Of a stretch of DNA of 64,000 nucleotides, positions 38,365-46,930 are shown in pieces. Below the pieces are notes generated by a model, which saw only the letters and a list, made by a program, of their open reading frames with translations, ran no database searches and had not been told where the DNA came from. Positions within the stretch are counted from its first letter, which is position 1, and every line of letters starts with the position of its first letter. Source of the DNA: Palsa-513 sp036510225 (GTDB lineage: Bacteria; Actinomycetota; Thermoleophilia; Solirubrobacterales; Solirubrobacteraceae); contig DATCEH010000029.1 in NCBI GenBank assembly GCA_036510225.1, positions 98,031 through 162,030 of the forward strand, in the 5' to 3' direction. The translations under genes and the position numbers were made by a program.

Positions 38365-38528
38365 CCGGCGCGCAACTCGTCCAGGTACCCGGACGGGTAG
38401 ACCGCGCCGTCGAGCGTCCCCATCGCAGCGAGCAGACGGGCGCGTTTCAGGGCACGCTCGGCCTGACCCGCCGGCGCGCCGAGGAGCTCGTGACGAACCG
38501 CTGTGCGAGCGAGGTCGGCGACCAGCAC
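38352..38528 (-). CDS. vapB: VapB-like antitoxin, probably truncated at the N-terminus
   Basis: A short frame from GTG 38528 to TGA 38354-38352 encodes about 58 residues, ending QAERALKRARLLAAMG and PSGYLDELRAGWHD. The acidic tail with an aromatic residue is typical of antitoxin parts that bind a PIN toxin. It directly precedes and overlaps the vapC reading frame. The DNA-binding head expected of VapB is short or missing, and the frame extends upstream without a clear start, so this may be a remnant. Confidence 0.45.
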   Translation of the reverse strand: MLVADLARTAVRHELLGAPAGQAERALKRARLLAAMGTLDGAVYPSGYLDELRAGWHD

Positions 38529-38644
38529 TCCGTCGGGCCTGACCCACGTTCCCGCTGACGCGGGCGTTTGCGCGCACAGCGTTTGGTTGCCGTGACGTTC
38601 GGTGCGGGCACGTTGCGCGGTGCCAGGCGGCGCTCGCGCCGGGA

Positions 38645-39079
38645 GTCCGCCGAGGGTACGCTCTCGCGACGGCGCCTTCCGATTCGCAGATCGACGTTCG
38701 CCTGATTCCGACGACCGTCGTTGCTCGCCCCGGCGAACGGATTGCATACTCGCTCATCAACCGCGGCAACACGTCGGCTATGTGGGACGCGGCGTTCAGT
38801 GTCGAGCGTCGCGACCACGACCAGTGGGTCCCCAGTGGCCCGAACACAGCCTTCCGCGCGGCCGGTCACACGCTCAGACCCGGCGAGCAGGCGGACCTCT
38901 CGGTGCGGATTCACGACGACGCGCCGCCCGGCCGCTATCGGGTCGTCAAGGACGTCGGAGTCAACCCCAACGCGAACGCCAGCACTCTGGGCAGGCCCGC
39001 TGCGGGCTGGGACGTCGCGAAGCCGCCAGGTGCGCGGCGAGAGACGGTGAGCTTCGAGTTCGACGTCGTCGCAGCCTGA
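38645..39079 (+). pseudogene. Ig-like secreted-protein fragment without a proper start
   Basis: The frame ending at TGA 39079 encodes a full Ig-like beta domain, including DVRLIPTTVVARPGERIAYS, LRPGEQADLSVRIHDDAPPG and a closing SFEFDVVAA. The only ATG (38780) would cut off the first strands. Upstream to 38645 the frame is open but has no signal peptide, start codon or ribosome site. It is probably the remnant of a lipoprotein at the right edge of the island. Confidence 0.5.
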
Positions 39080-39170
39080 CCGGCCGACGCTCGAGCCCGA
39101 TTCACCAGGTTCGCCGCGGCTCACCCCGACCGATTCGCCTCCGAACACGGTCGCGGTTCCGGGGCCAAAG

Positions 39171-39319
39171 CGTGTCCTGAAACGTGTCCCGAACTCGCAA
39201 ATATGAGGGCATCTGACGGCACCTCAGCACGCCTTATGCGCCCGAAAACACTGGATATGCTGGGTTTTCAGGGCCATGGTAAGGAAGGGGTCTCCGGTTC
39301 GAGTCCGGAAGAGGGCTCT
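39171..39319 (+). repeat. Att-like direct repeat, copy B, ending in the 3' half of tRNA-Thr(GGT)
   Basis: Bases 39269-39319 are identical to 13388-13438, and bases 39171-39268 are similar to 13289-13387, with a few indels. The tRNA features are the same: GGT anticodon loop, T arm, acceptor strand AGAGGGC and T. The 5' tRNA half is again missing. The two copies lie 25.9 kb apart in the same orientation and mark the presumed ends of an integrated element. No integrase gene remains beside either copy. Confidence 0.8.
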
Positions 39320-39338
39320 AGGAGCTGGGGGGCGGCCG

Positions 39339-39635
39339 CTATTTTGCGGCGAGCACGTCGGCAGGGAGGATTTCCGGCGGGCTCGCGAGCAGCTCGTCGG
39401 CGTTGGCCATGAGCGCCGCCGCGATCTCGCCGTTGACGTGTGCCTGTCGTGCGTCTTCGCTGCCGAAAGTGTCGAAGATCCAGAACGTGGTCGGCGACGT
39501 CCGCACCGCGTACCAGTCGACGGTGCCGGGCTCGGCCTCGGCGAGCGGTAGCGCGCCGGTCAGCAATGCCGCGACGTCCTCCGCCTTTTCGGGCTTGGCT
39601 TCGATGCGCGCGACAAATGCGTAAGGCGTGCTCAT
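39339..39635 (-). CDS. Antibiotic-biosynthesis-monooxygenase (ABM/YgiN-like) protein
   Basis: This 98-aa protein shows the ferredoxin-like ABM fold. It begins YAFVARIEAKPEKAEDVAAL, then has EAEPGTVDWYAVRTSPTTFW, IFDTFGSEDARQAHV and a C-terminal LLASPPEILPADVL. Such proteins are cofactor-free monooxygenases or quinone and dienelactone handlers, acting as dimers. It lies 20 bp from the right att-like repeat and is divergent from the AraC-type gene, which may control it. Length and motifs are normal; the substrate is unknown. Confidence 0.85.
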   Translation of the reverse strand: MSTPYAFVARIEAKPEKAEDVAALLTGALPLAEAEPGTVDWYAVRTSPTTFWIFDTFGSEDARQAHVNGEIAAALMANADELLASPPEILPADVLAAK

Positions 39636-39704
39636 GACGTCCTCCTCGATGGGCTCCGGCGGTCTGCTTCAAGGTAGTCCCGAGGGCGTCGCTTGACCAG
39701 CGCT

Positions 39705-39733
39705 ATCGCGACGCTTTTGATACTAATCGCGAC
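39705..39733 (+). promoter_or_regulatory. Direct repeat ATCGCGAC, 21 bp apart, before an AraC-type gene
   Basis: ATCGCGAC occurs at 39705-39712 and 39726-39733, the second copy touching the ATG of the AraC-type gene. A 21-bp spacing puts both on the same DNA face, as in AraC-type operators. An AT-rich GATACTAAT between them may be the -10 region of a nearly leaderless transcript. Confidence 0.45.
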
Positions 39734-40675
39734 ATGCTCATAGCGATTGTTGTCGTGGACGGCGTCTTGTCCTCTGGATTCACGCTGCTTCACGACACTC
39801 TGACTGTCGCTGAGGACCTTCGTGTCAGGCACGGCCTTGCGGCCGAGGAGATCCGGGTGGTCGTCGCGGGTGAGCAGCCGATGATCCGGACCGCCTCCGG
39901 ACTGGCGATCGCCACCACCCTGCGGACCGAGCAGGCCGGAGCGGCTGATGCCGTCGTGGTCCCCGCGCTCGGCGCGCTTGACGAGGACGGCATCCTGGAG
40001 GCCCTGGCCGCGCCGGCCACGATGCGGCTGACGGGCGCGCTTGCTGCGCTCGCCGGCAGCGGCCCGCTGTTCGCGACGGCGTGCACCGGGACGTTCGTCC
40101 TCGGCGACGCCGGCTTGCTGGACGGCAGACGCGCGACCACATCGTGGTGGCTGGCGTCACTCTTCTCTCACCGCTACCCGCTCGTCGAGCTCGACTCCGA
40201 CAGGATGCTCGTCCGGGACGGCGATGCCCTGACGGCCGGCGCTGCGTTCGCACATATCGACCTCGCTCTCGCGCTCGTGCGGGTCGTGTCCAACGAGCTC
40301 GCGGACCGCGTGGCGCGGTATCTACTGATCGACCGCCGCGCGGCCCAAAGCGCGTACGTGGCGATCGATCACGTCGGCCGCAGCGATCCGTTGGTGCGCG
40401 ACTTCGAGCGTCATGTCCGTGCCAACCTCCGCGATCCGCTGCGCATCGACGCCGTAGCCCGTGGGCTCGCGACCACGCGCCGAACGCTCGAGCGACGCGT
40501 GGCCGCGGCCGCCGAAATGACCCCGCTCGAGCTCGTCCAACGCATCCGGGCGCAACATGCCGAGCACCTCCTCGCGACCACCGGACAGTCCGTCGAACAG
40601 GTCGCGACAGACGTCGGCTACCGCAACGCGTCGACGCTGCGCGCCCTCCTCAGGCGATACCGCCACGACGGATAG
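39734..40675 (+). CDS. GlxA-type AraC-family transcriptional regulator
   Basis: The 313-aa protein has an N-terminal DJ-1/PfpI-like (class I glutamine amidotransferase-like) domain. It is recognised by ADAVVVPALGALDEDG and by GSGPLFATACTGTFVLGDAG with a cysteine at the nucleophile elbow. The C-terminal AraC DNA-binding domain has two HTHs (DAVARGLATTRRTLERRVAA and VEQVATDVGYRNASTLRAL). It is divergent from the monooxygenase gene, sharing a 98-bp region with tandem sites, and probably regulates it and itself. No part is missing. Confidence 0.9.
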   Translation: MLIAIVVVDGVLSSGFTLLHDTLTVAEDLRVRHGLAAEEIRVVVAGEQPMIRTASGLAIATTLRTEQAGAADAVVVPALGALDEDGILEALAAPATMRLTGALAALAGSGPLFATACTGTFVLGDAGLLDGRRATTSWWLASLFSHRYPLVELDSDRMLVRDGDALTAGAAFAHIDLALALVRVVSNELADRVARYLLIDRRAAQSAYVAIDHVGRSDPLVRDFERHVRANLRDPLRIDAVARGLATTRRTLERRVAAAAEMTPLELVQRIRAQHAEHLLATTGQSVEQVATDVGYRNASTLRALLRRYRHDG

Positions 40676-40703
40676 CCCGGCCGCGAGGAGACCGAGGCCT
40701 TGG

Positions 40704-40720
40704 GCCGGCAACGAGCCGGC
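40704..40720. terminator. Weak hairpin between convergent genes
   Basis: A GCCGGC - AACGA - GCCGGC stem-loop lies between the ends of the AraC-type gene and the TetR gene. It has only six pairs and no T-run, so it is a possible shared terminator at best. Confidence 0.25.
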
Positions 40721-40757
40721 GCCGGCGGAGTAGCTGTGCTGCCGGTCGCGACTTCGA

Positions 40758-41381
40758 CTACGCAGGATCTCCCGAGTTGATCGCTGGATGGCGTTCGATG
40801 GCCGTATCGAGGAGCGCGGCGGCAACAGCCTGCGCAGTGCGCCCCGGAGCGGCCGTGCGGTCAAGCTGCGCGCCGACCATGGAGCCGTCGTAGAGCAGCA
40901 CGAGCTGCGTCGAGAGTTCTCCGGGGTCCCGGGCGCCGGCTTCGCGGCCGAGCTTGGCGAACAGTTCCCGAACCCAGGCGCGGTGTCGGTCGCGGACCTC
41001 TTCTACCGCCAGGCCGGATGCCGCCTCGGCGCTGGCGTTGATGAAGGGGCAGCCGCGGTAGCCGGGCGTGTCGAACCACTCGGTCAACAGCGTGAAGACG
41101 CCGAGGATCCGGTCGCGGGGGTTGTCCCACCTGGTCGGGAGGAGCTCGGCGACGGCGGCCTGCCAGGCGTCGCTGCGTCCCTGTAGGTAGGCGCAGATCA
41201 GTCGCTCCTTGGAGCCGTAGGTCGTATACAGAGACGCCCGGGCGACGCCGGCTTGACTGAGGATCCGGTCCACGCCCACCGTGCAGATCCCCTCCTCGTA
41301 GAAGAGCTGATCAGCGGCGTCGAGCAGTCGGTCGCGGGGTGTGCGGCGCTCGGAAGCGGAGGCTGGCACGCACTCAAGCAT
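40758..41381 (-). CDS. TetR-family regulator of the adjacent SDR gene
   Basis: The 207-aa protein has an N-terminal HTH (TPRDRLLDAADQLFYEEGIC, then GVDRILSQAGVARASLYTTY with the recognition helix) and the conserved GSKERLI. The C-terminal domain has CPFINASAEAASGLA, typical of TetR proteins that regulate SDR or oxidoreductase genes. It is divergent from the SDR gene; two copies of a GACCGAYCGTTCTATC-like site lie between them. These support repression of both genes by this protein. The effector is unknown. Confidence 0.9.
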   Translation of the reverse strand: MLECVPASASERRTPRDRLLDAADQLFYEEGICTVGVDRILSQAGVARASLYTTYGSKERLICAYLQGRSDAWQAAVAELLPTRWDNPRDRILGVFTLLTEWFDTPGYRGCPFINASAEAASGLAVEEVRDRHRAWVRELFAKLGREAGARDPGELSTQLVLLYDGSMVGAQLDRTAAPGRTAQAVAAALLDTAIERHPAINSGDPA

Positions 41382-41385
41382 AGCG

Positions 41386-41439
41386 ATAGACCGATCGTTC
41401 TATCCGCATGATAGGATCGTGTGGACCGACCGTTCTATC
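41386..41439. promoter_or_regulatory. Two TetR-type operator copies between tetR and the SDR gene
   Basis: ATAGACCGATCGTTCTATC (41386-41404) is a near-perfect palindrome. A second, half-conserved copy GGACCGACCGTTCTATC is at 41423-41439. Both lie between the divergent starts, the second just before the SDR ribosome site (AGGAG, 41447-41451). Confidence 0.65.
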
Positions 41440-41456
41440 TATATCTAGGAGTCATC

Positions 41457-42191
41457 ATGGATCTCACCGACAAGACCGCACTGGTCACCGGCGCGACGTC
41501 TGGCATCGGCCGGGCGATCGCCCTTGAGCTGGCGCGCGACGGGGCTTCGGTGATCGTCTCCGGGCGGGACGCGAGCCGCGGCGCCGACACCGTCGCGGCG
41601 ATCGAGGCCGCGGGCGGCACCGCTCGTTTCGTCGCCGCCGACCTCGGTGACCTCGAATCCGTTGCACACCTCGCCGAAGAGGCCTCAGACGCCGACGTAC
41701 TCGTCAACAACGCTGGAATGTTCGCGTTCCTCCCCACTTCCGAACAGGACGTGGCGTCGTTTGAGGCGACCTTCGACACCAACGTCCGCGGCCCCTATTT
41801 CCTCACGGCCGCACTCGCGCCGAAGATGGCTGCTCGCGGCGGCGGCAGCATCGTCAACATCACCACGATGGCCGCCGAATTCGGGATGGCCAGCGCAGGC
41901 GTGTACGGCGCCTCAAAGGCCGCGGTCGTCTCGCTCACCCGCACCTGGGCGGCCGAGTTCGCCGCCGGCAACGTCCGCGTCAACGCCGTGTCCCCGGGCC
42001 CCACCACCACCGAGGGCACAACGGAGGTGATGGGCCCCGAGGCGATCGCCCAAGTCGGGGCGAGCGTACCGCTGAACCGACCCGCCGCCGTCGAGGAGAT
42101 CGCCCGAGTCGTGGCGTTCGCCGCGTCCCCACGCGCCAGCTATGTCACCGGCGCGATTCTCGCCGCAGACGGCGGACGCACCGCGGTCTAG
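41457..42191 (+). CDS. SDR-family oxidoreductase
   Basis: ATG 41457, 5 bp after AGGAG, gives 244 aa; an earlier GTG at 41421 has no ribosome site. The protein has the NAD(P)-binding TGATSGIGRAIALELARDGA, the NNAG motif (VLVNNAGMF), the catalytic triad region with Tyr in VYGASKAAVV, and the closing SPRASYVTGAILAADGGRTA. The residues after the Gly motif (SGRD) suggest NADPH. It is a generic ketone/alcohol oxidoreductase whose expression is probably induced by the TetR ligand. Confidence 0.92.
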   Translation: MDLTDKTALVTGATSGIGRAIALELARDGASVIVSGRDASRGADTVAAIEAAGGTARFVAADLGDLESVAHLAEEASDADVLVNNAGMFAFLPTSEQDVASFEATFDTNVRGPYFLTAALAPKMAARGGGSIVNITTMAAEFGMASAGVYGASKAAVVSLTRTWAAEFAAGNVRVNAVSPGPTTTEGTTEVMGPEAIAQVGASVPLNRPAAVEEIARVVAFAASPRASYVTGAILAADGGRTAV

Positions 42192-42259
42192 CCAGCCCAA
42201 GCTCTATGGCTGGGTATCAAACTGGGTCGTTGGACACCCTGGGCTTCGACGGGGCCAGC

Positions 42260-42282
42260 GACTGCCGCCCTCGGCGGCAGTC
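42260..42282. terminator. Perfect 10-bp hairpin between convergent genes
   Basis: GACTGCCGCC - CTC - GGCGGCAGTC forms a perfect 10-pair stem with a 3-base loop. It lies 69 bp after the SDR stop and 55 bp before the ClC gene end. The trailing bases are only mildly T-rich. It likely serves both converging transcripts. Confidence 0.7.
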
Positions 42283-42336
42283 GGTGTCTTCCAGCTGATC
42301 GCGGGGTAGCTCGAATCGTACTCGGGCCGCCGAGCG

Positions 42337-44376
42337 TCAAATGCCGGTGGTTGAGGCGCCCGGCCGACCGTGCGAGGTCGATGCTGGCGAGCTGGCTCGG
42401 GCGAGCAGGATGACGCGTTCGCCTGGCTGCAGTGTGGTATCGGCTCGGCGGGCGACGGACTCGTGGCCGTCGGTGATGGCGATGATTCTGCAGCCGGTCG
42501 GAAGGGCGAGTTGATCGATGCGTCGCCCGAGCGCCGGTGAGTCGGGGCTGACGGTCAGCTCGAGGATCTGACAGCCGTCGAGAGGAGTGCTGGGAGCGTG
42601 CGCGAGCGCGGTGGGGTTGGGCGCGGCGAAGTCGGCGGCGATCGCGCCCTGCTCGATGCTCTGGCTGGAGTGCCGGATGTTGCGGACGAGGGCCTGCAGC
42701 ACGTTGTCGCGGGTGATCCAGCCATCGAGATGCTCGCGGTCGGCCGAGATGACCGGCAGCCCGTCGCGGCCGTAGAGCGTCAGTTGGCGCAGTGCCTGCT
42801 CGAGGGTTTCGTCGCCGAACAGCTCTTGGGGCTCGTGGATGTCGGTGACCGGGCCGATCTGGCTCTCCAACTGGCGTTGGTCGATCGCGCCCCCGGGCTG
42901 CCGGTCCGAGGGGTGGGAGTGCAGGAGAAACTGGCCGTTTATCCCAGGCAGGGGTTGCATGACGTCTGCGACGGTCATCGTCTGCAGCACCGATGCGGTT
43001 CGAGGGCGCTCGATGTCGATGCCGCGGCGCAGGAGCTTCGTGGTGTAGATGCTGCCGTAGGAGAGGTGCTTGGAGACGGCGGCAGCGATCCCGGTGGCAA
43101 GCATGATCGGTAGCGCGAGGGTGAAGTTGGCGGTCATCTCGATGACGCTGGCGATCGCGGTCAACGGGGCCTGGGCGGCCCCGGCGAACACGCCGCCCAT
43201 CCCCACGACGGCGTACACGGCGGGCGAGCCGAGCGAGGGGCCGAAGAGGTCGTGGACGATCGTGCCGAACGCGGTGCCGGTCATCGCGCCGATGAACAGG
43301 GAGGGCGCGAAGACGCCGCCGGATCCGCCGATCGAGAGCGTCAGGCTGGTTGCGATCACCTTGCCGACCAGAAAGAGGAGCACAAGTCCGAGGACGACAT
43401 GGCCGGCGATGACGGAGTCCATGACTGGGTAGCCGACGCCGTACATCTGCGGCAACGCGAGTAGCACCAGCCCCAGGAGGATGCCGCCGACCGCGGGCCG
43501 CGCCCATTCCGGGCGTCCCTTCCACAGCTCGTCCGCGACGTCTTCCATGCGGTAGAGGACGGTCTTGAAGCCGATGCCGATCGCACCCGCAAGGACTGCC
43601 AGGCCGGCCATCAACAGGTACGTGGTGTCGTTGGTGACGACGATATTGTGGGGGACCAGGTTGAAGAACGGCGCCGATCCGAAGAGCGCACGGCTGATGA
43701 CATCCCCGGTGACGGCGGCGAGACTGGTGGCGAACAGCGCGTCGAGCGAGAACTCGCGCAGGACGATCTCAAAGCCGAAGAACAGGCCCGTGATCGGCGC
43801 ATTGAACGTAGCGGCGATCCCGCCGGCCGCGCCGCAGGCAACGATGATCCGCAGCCGGGTCTCCGACATCCCGACGATCTGTCCAAGCGTAGAGGCCAGC
43901 GCCGACCCGATCTGCACGATCGGGCCCTCTCGCCCGACCGATCCGCCAACCGCGATGCAGATCGCCGAGGCGAGCGCCTTGACGATCGAAACCTGCGGGC
44001 GGATCCGCCCGCCGTTCTCCGCGACCGCAAGCATCACCTCTGGCACACCGTGGCCGCGCGCCTCACGGGCGAAGCGCGCGATCAACGGGCCGTAGATCAG
44101 GCCGCCCAACACCGGAACAATCAAGACGAACCAAATGCCCAGCCACGGCAGGTGCAGGCTGGCGGCGTGGCCCTGCTGCCCGAACTGCTGGTGACCCGTG
44201 ACCAGCCATGTGAAGGCGAAGATCAGCAGCCGAAACCCGGCCGCACCCAAGGCCGCCCCGGCGCCGACGATCAACGCCATCGCCACCAGCCCGAGCCGAC
44301 CAGCGCCAAGCCAGGCAGTCGCGCGACGCACGACCGGGCGTCGGCCGGGACGATCGGCTGCGGTCACGGCGCTCAC
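42337..44376 (-). CDS. ClC-family chloride channel/antiporter with CBS and RCK_C-like domains
   Basis: The 679-aa protein has a ClC membrane core. GGSVGREGPIVQIGSA contains the GREGP ion-path motif, AATFNAPITGLFFGFEIVLR follows, and GGSGGVFAPSLFIGAMTG provides the third motif. The C-terminal 230 residues hold a pair of CBS domains (MTVADVMQPLPG and LTLYGRDGLPVISADRE), then a TrkA-C/RCK_C-like part (ALGRRIDQLALPTGCRII). A glutamate in GREGP favours H+/Cl- exchange, though fast channels also carry it. It overlaps the MarR gene by 4 bp and is probably co-transcribed with it. Intact. Confidence 0.93.
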   Translation of the reverse strand: MSAVTAADRPGRRPVVRRATAWLGAGRLGLVAMALIVGAGAALGAAGFRLLIFAFTWLVTGHQQFGQQGHAASLHLPWLGIWFVLIVPVLGGLIYGPLIARFAREARGHGVPEVMLAVAENGGRIRPQVSIVKALASAICIAVGGSVGREGPIVQIGSALASTLGQIVGMSETRLRIIVACGAAGGIAATFNAPITGLFFGFEIVLREFSLDALFATSLAAVTGDVISRALFGSAPFFNLVPHNIVVTNDTTYLLMAGLAVLAGAIGIGFKTVLYRMEDVADELWKGRPEWARPAVGGILLGLVLLALPQMYGVGYPVMDSVIAGHVVLGLVLLFLVGKVIATSLTLSIGGSGGVFAPSLFIGAMTGTAFGTIVHDLFGPSLGSPAVYAVVGMGGVFAGAAQAPLTAIASVIEMTANFTLALPIMLATGIAAAVSKHLSYGSIYTTKLLRRGIDIERPRTASVLQTMTVADVMQPLPGINGQFLLHSHPSDRQPGGAIDQRQLESQIGPVTDIHEPQELFGDETLEQALRQLTLYGRDGLPVISADREHLDGWITRDNVLQALVRNIRHSSQSIEQGAIAADFAAPNPTALAHAPSTPLDGCQILELTVSPDSPALGRRIDQLALPTGCRIIAITDGHESVARRADTTLQPGERVILLARASSPASTSHGRPGASTTGI

Positions 44377-44882
44377 GGGTCGAGATGCCAGCCCAGCGAC
44401 CAGTCCTGCTCGGGGACCTCACCCGCGGCATCGGCGAACGCGCGCAGCGCGACCACGACGGCCGGCCGCCCGGCGGCAGGGATCCGCGCGACGATCGTGG
44501 CGATCTCCGCGCGGCGACGACGGCTCACGTCAGCCACCAGATCCGCTCCAGCGGCGCTCAGCGACACCCGCACCCCGCGGCGATCCTCGCTGATCCGCCG
44601 CCGCGAGACCAGCCGCTTGCGCACCAGCCGGTCACACATCCGCGTCGCGGTCGACCGGTCCACCCCGAGGGCGCCAGCGAGATCAGCCAGCCGCAGCGGG
44701 CCGCGGGACGCGAGCTCGATCAGCACCCGGTACTGGGGCAGCGTGACGTCGTCGGCCACCGTTGCGAGCGAGCGGGCGGCGACCGCCACCAACGCGCGGC
44801 TGGCCGCCAGCACGCCGTCGACGAGTTCGTCGCGATCCGCGGCCACTGCCCCACCATCAGCGTTGACCATGGCGTGCACCAT
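44373..44882 (-). CDS. MarR-family regulator, co-transcribed with the ClC gene
   Basis: ATG 44882 gives 169 aa; in-frame residues further upstream would read through the operator. The winged-helix domain shows LTLPQYRVLIELASRGPLRL, ADLAGALGVDRSTATRMCDR and the wing with DRRGVRVSLSAAG. A palindrome lies just before the start, so it probably represses its own operon with the ClC gene. The ligand is unknown. An alternative start is ATG 44870. Confidence 0.9.
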   Translation of the reverse strand: MVHAMVNADGGAVAADRDELVDGVLAASRALVAVAARSLATVADDVTLPQYRVLIELASRGPLRLADLAGALGVDRSTATRMCDRLVRKRLVSRRRISEDRRGVRVSLSAAGADLVADVSRRRRAEIATIVARIPAAGRPAVVVALRAFADAAGEVPEQDWSLGWHLDP

Positions 44883-44887
44883 ACCAT

Positions 44888-44906
44888 TGTTGTAGTAGCC
44901 AACTAA
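44888..44906. promoter_or_regulatory. MarR-type operator overlapping the marR start region
   Basis: TTGTTGTAGTAGCCAACTA is an imperfect palindrome with GTTG/CAAC half-sites, close to the TAGTTG...CAACTA pattern common for actinobacterial MarR proteins. It ends 5 bp from the chosen start codon, leaving little room for a leader. Confidence 0.55.
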
Positions 44907-45389
44907 CTTCGCGCCGACACCCGGGGACCGCCGGCATCGCGTGCCCGAGGCCGCCATGCTTGCTTCGATCAGTCAGACGTATGCGCGGGCGATGAGCTTC
45001 AGACCCATTCGCGCGGAACCTCGAGGCCCGGCCAGCCAGCGTCCTATTCGCCGCCGCCGGCTCGCACACGCTGCACGGGACCGCCCTACTGGCGCACTGC
45101 ATCTCGGCGGCGCTCACCGCCGGTGCCGGGCTGCCCGTGCGACGCAAACCGGCCGGGAAGTCCGCCAGGGGACCCCGTGGCGCGACACGACGGGCGCCGT
45201 CCTGCGGCCGTGGGTCGGGCCCGTCGATGGGAAGCGATGCGGCGCTGCTACTCAAGATGACCTCCGATCCAGGCGCGAGGTGCTGAGGAGACTCGTCTCC
45301 ACCGGGAAACGCATCGCGCCGGCCCCCAAACGGCTTCCCCCCGGGGCGCCGAACGGCAGCTCGCCGAGCGCCACCTCCTGCTCGTTGCT
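44907..45389. other. Gap without a recognisable gene
   Basis: About 480 bp lie between the MarR start region and the end of the winged-helix gene. Open frames here have low-complexity Arg/Ala/Pro content only. I see no RNA gene or repeat. Confidence 0.5.
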
Positions 45390-45962
45390 TCAGGCCGTCG
45401 TCGGGCGCGGTGCGCGCGTCGGCGCAGCCGGTGGGTCCTCGGGCGCCGGCAGGAACACGGTGTACACCATCCGCCTCCGGCGCCCTTGCCCGGGGGCGTT
45501 GGCGAGACGCGGCTGGGCGAGATCGGCGAAGTCCCGGAGGAACTCCGCGAACTCCGCGTCGGTCAGCCACATCGCTCCCACTCGATAGTCGGCGCCGTCC
45601 TTCGCGGGGTCAGGCTTGCCGGCAGCGAGGTAGCGATCTGCGTCGGCGAGCATTCCGGCGACGTAGGCCATGAACGCGTGAGCGTGCTCATCCGCGGTCA
45701 TCGCCGCAGCCGTCCCCGGCGCGATCCGCGCGGCGAACAGCCGCAGCGTGTACGTGCGCTCGACCGCGCCTCGGACACGACGTTCGGCGACCACCTGGAG
45801 AACCCCCGCTTTCGTGAGCAGCGCGACGTGCCGGTACAGGCTTCCGGCAGGCACGCTGTCGAGCTCGTCGGCGAGCTGTCTCGTGGTCAGGGCCCGATCG
45901 CCCAGGAACGTCTTGACGATCCGCAATCGCACCGGGTGCAACAAGAGGTCCGCGCTCGTCAT
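45390..45962 (-). CDS. ArsR-like winged-helix transcriptional regulator
   Basis: ATG 45962 gives 190 aa with an N-terminal winged helix (LLLHPVRLRIVKTFLGDRAL, then ADELDSVPAGSLYRHVALLT with the recognition helix). A C-terminal helical ligand or dimer domain contains MTADEHAHAFMAYVAGMLAD and AMWLTDAEFAEFLRDFADL. The frame extends upstream to 46181 but loses protein character. Homologues of this type are often divergent from an ABC transporter; here the divergent neighbour is a broken PLDc_N protein. Confidence 0.82.
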   Translation of the reverse strand: MTSADLLLHPVRLRIVKTFLGDRALTTRQLADELDSVPAGSLYRHVALLTKAGVLQVVAERRVRGAVERTYTLRLFAARIAPGTAAAMTADEHAHAFMAYVAGMLADADRYLAAGKPDPAKDGADYRVGAMWLTDAEFAEFLRDFADLAQPRLANAPGQGRRRRMVYTVFLPAPEDPPAAPTRAPRPTTA

Positions 45963-45996
45963 GCCGACCAGCCTAACAGCGCTCGCAAGACTAGTA

Positions 45997-46012
45997 ACAT
46001 TCCCTGAAATGT
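45997..46012. promoter_or_regulatory. Inverted repeat before the winged-helix gene
   Basis: ACATTCCCTGAAATGT has 5-bp perfect arms (ACATT/AATGT) and lies 35 bp upstream of the regulator start, in the divergent region. It is a candidate operator. Confidence 0.4.
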
Positions 46013-46067
46013 GACCAATGCCTTTGCGATACGACCACGTCAGGACGAGCCGGATCGCAGGAATCCG

Positions 46068-46252
46068 ATGAGCCCCTCCCCGGCGATACCGCTCGCGGCG
46101 CTGCTGATCGTGATCGCGTTTGACGTGTACTGCCTCAAAGACCTGGCCAATGCCGGCTTGTTGCGCTACTTCCCGTCCCAACGTGGGCGGCCATCATCTG
46201 CCTCGCCGCTCCCTTCGGCGGCATCTCGTACCTGATGCCCGGCCGACCCTGA
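46068..46252 (+). pseudogene. PLDc_N-type small membrane protein, frameshifted
   Basis: ATG 46068 (AGGA just upstream) begins AIPLAALLIVIAFDVYCLKD with LANAGLLRYFP, a typical PLDc_N first half. The second half, PTWAAIICLAAPFGGISYLM ending PGRP, follows in another frame to TGA 46250-46252. One indel near 46165-46180 separates the halves. Such proteins are usually about 60 residues and lie near ABC exporters. It may be a real loss or a sequencing error. Confidence 0.65.
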
Positions 46253-46930
46253 CCACGTCCGCGAGCTCGCGCCACACCGCGCTTCCCGAGCCGATCGCCA
46301 GGACGCTGACCGGACCTGACAGGCGGCCGGCGCTCCCCTCCGTCCTCCAACCCGCTCGTGAGACTCCTCGACGGCAAGACCGAGCACATCGGACTCTCGA
46401 AGACACCGCAAAAGGCCCTCGTAGGTCGAACCACGCGGACAACAAGGCGACCACTACGCCGGCATTCCTCGCGGGTTGCGGATGTGAACTCACCACCGCC
46501 GGCCCCTGTGACCCGGAGGCGGCAAGGGCCAGATCACGGGCGTCGACCCGGGGCCACCTGCTGCGCGGCATGTGTCTCCCCGCTCCAGCCATAGCAGGCA
46601 CGATTGACACACACCCGGCCGAGCCGGTGTCCCGCCGCGTCAAGCCCACACCACAGTGCGCACCGCGGCCGACTTGCACCTGGACCGAAATAGATGAACA
46701 TGGACCAACAGGCGCGACAAGCTGCGCCGGCCAGCGGCTAGAGTGTCCTGCGGGTCCACGGAGACCCGGTCGTGTCGGTATCGCTCGCCGTTGTCGTCGG
46801 CCACCGGACTCCCTATGAGGTACACCGAGCATACCAAATGACGGACGACATTTCACCGAACCTTTACGGACTGAGCACCAGACCGGACGGTCGGGATTGC
46901 TGGAATTCACCGGATGAGAATGGAGCACCC
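46253..46930. other. Gap without a recognisable gene
   Basis: About 680 bp lie between the broken PLDc_N gene and the MpsC-like gene. Nothing coherent is visible on either strand; a short stretch of lower GC just before 46931 probably holds the promoter of the next gene. Confidence 0.5.

Noticed and set aside
42188..43525. 445-codon minus-strand frame overlapping the ClC gene
   Set aside because: It is a shifted shadow of the ClC coding region without hydrophobic segments.
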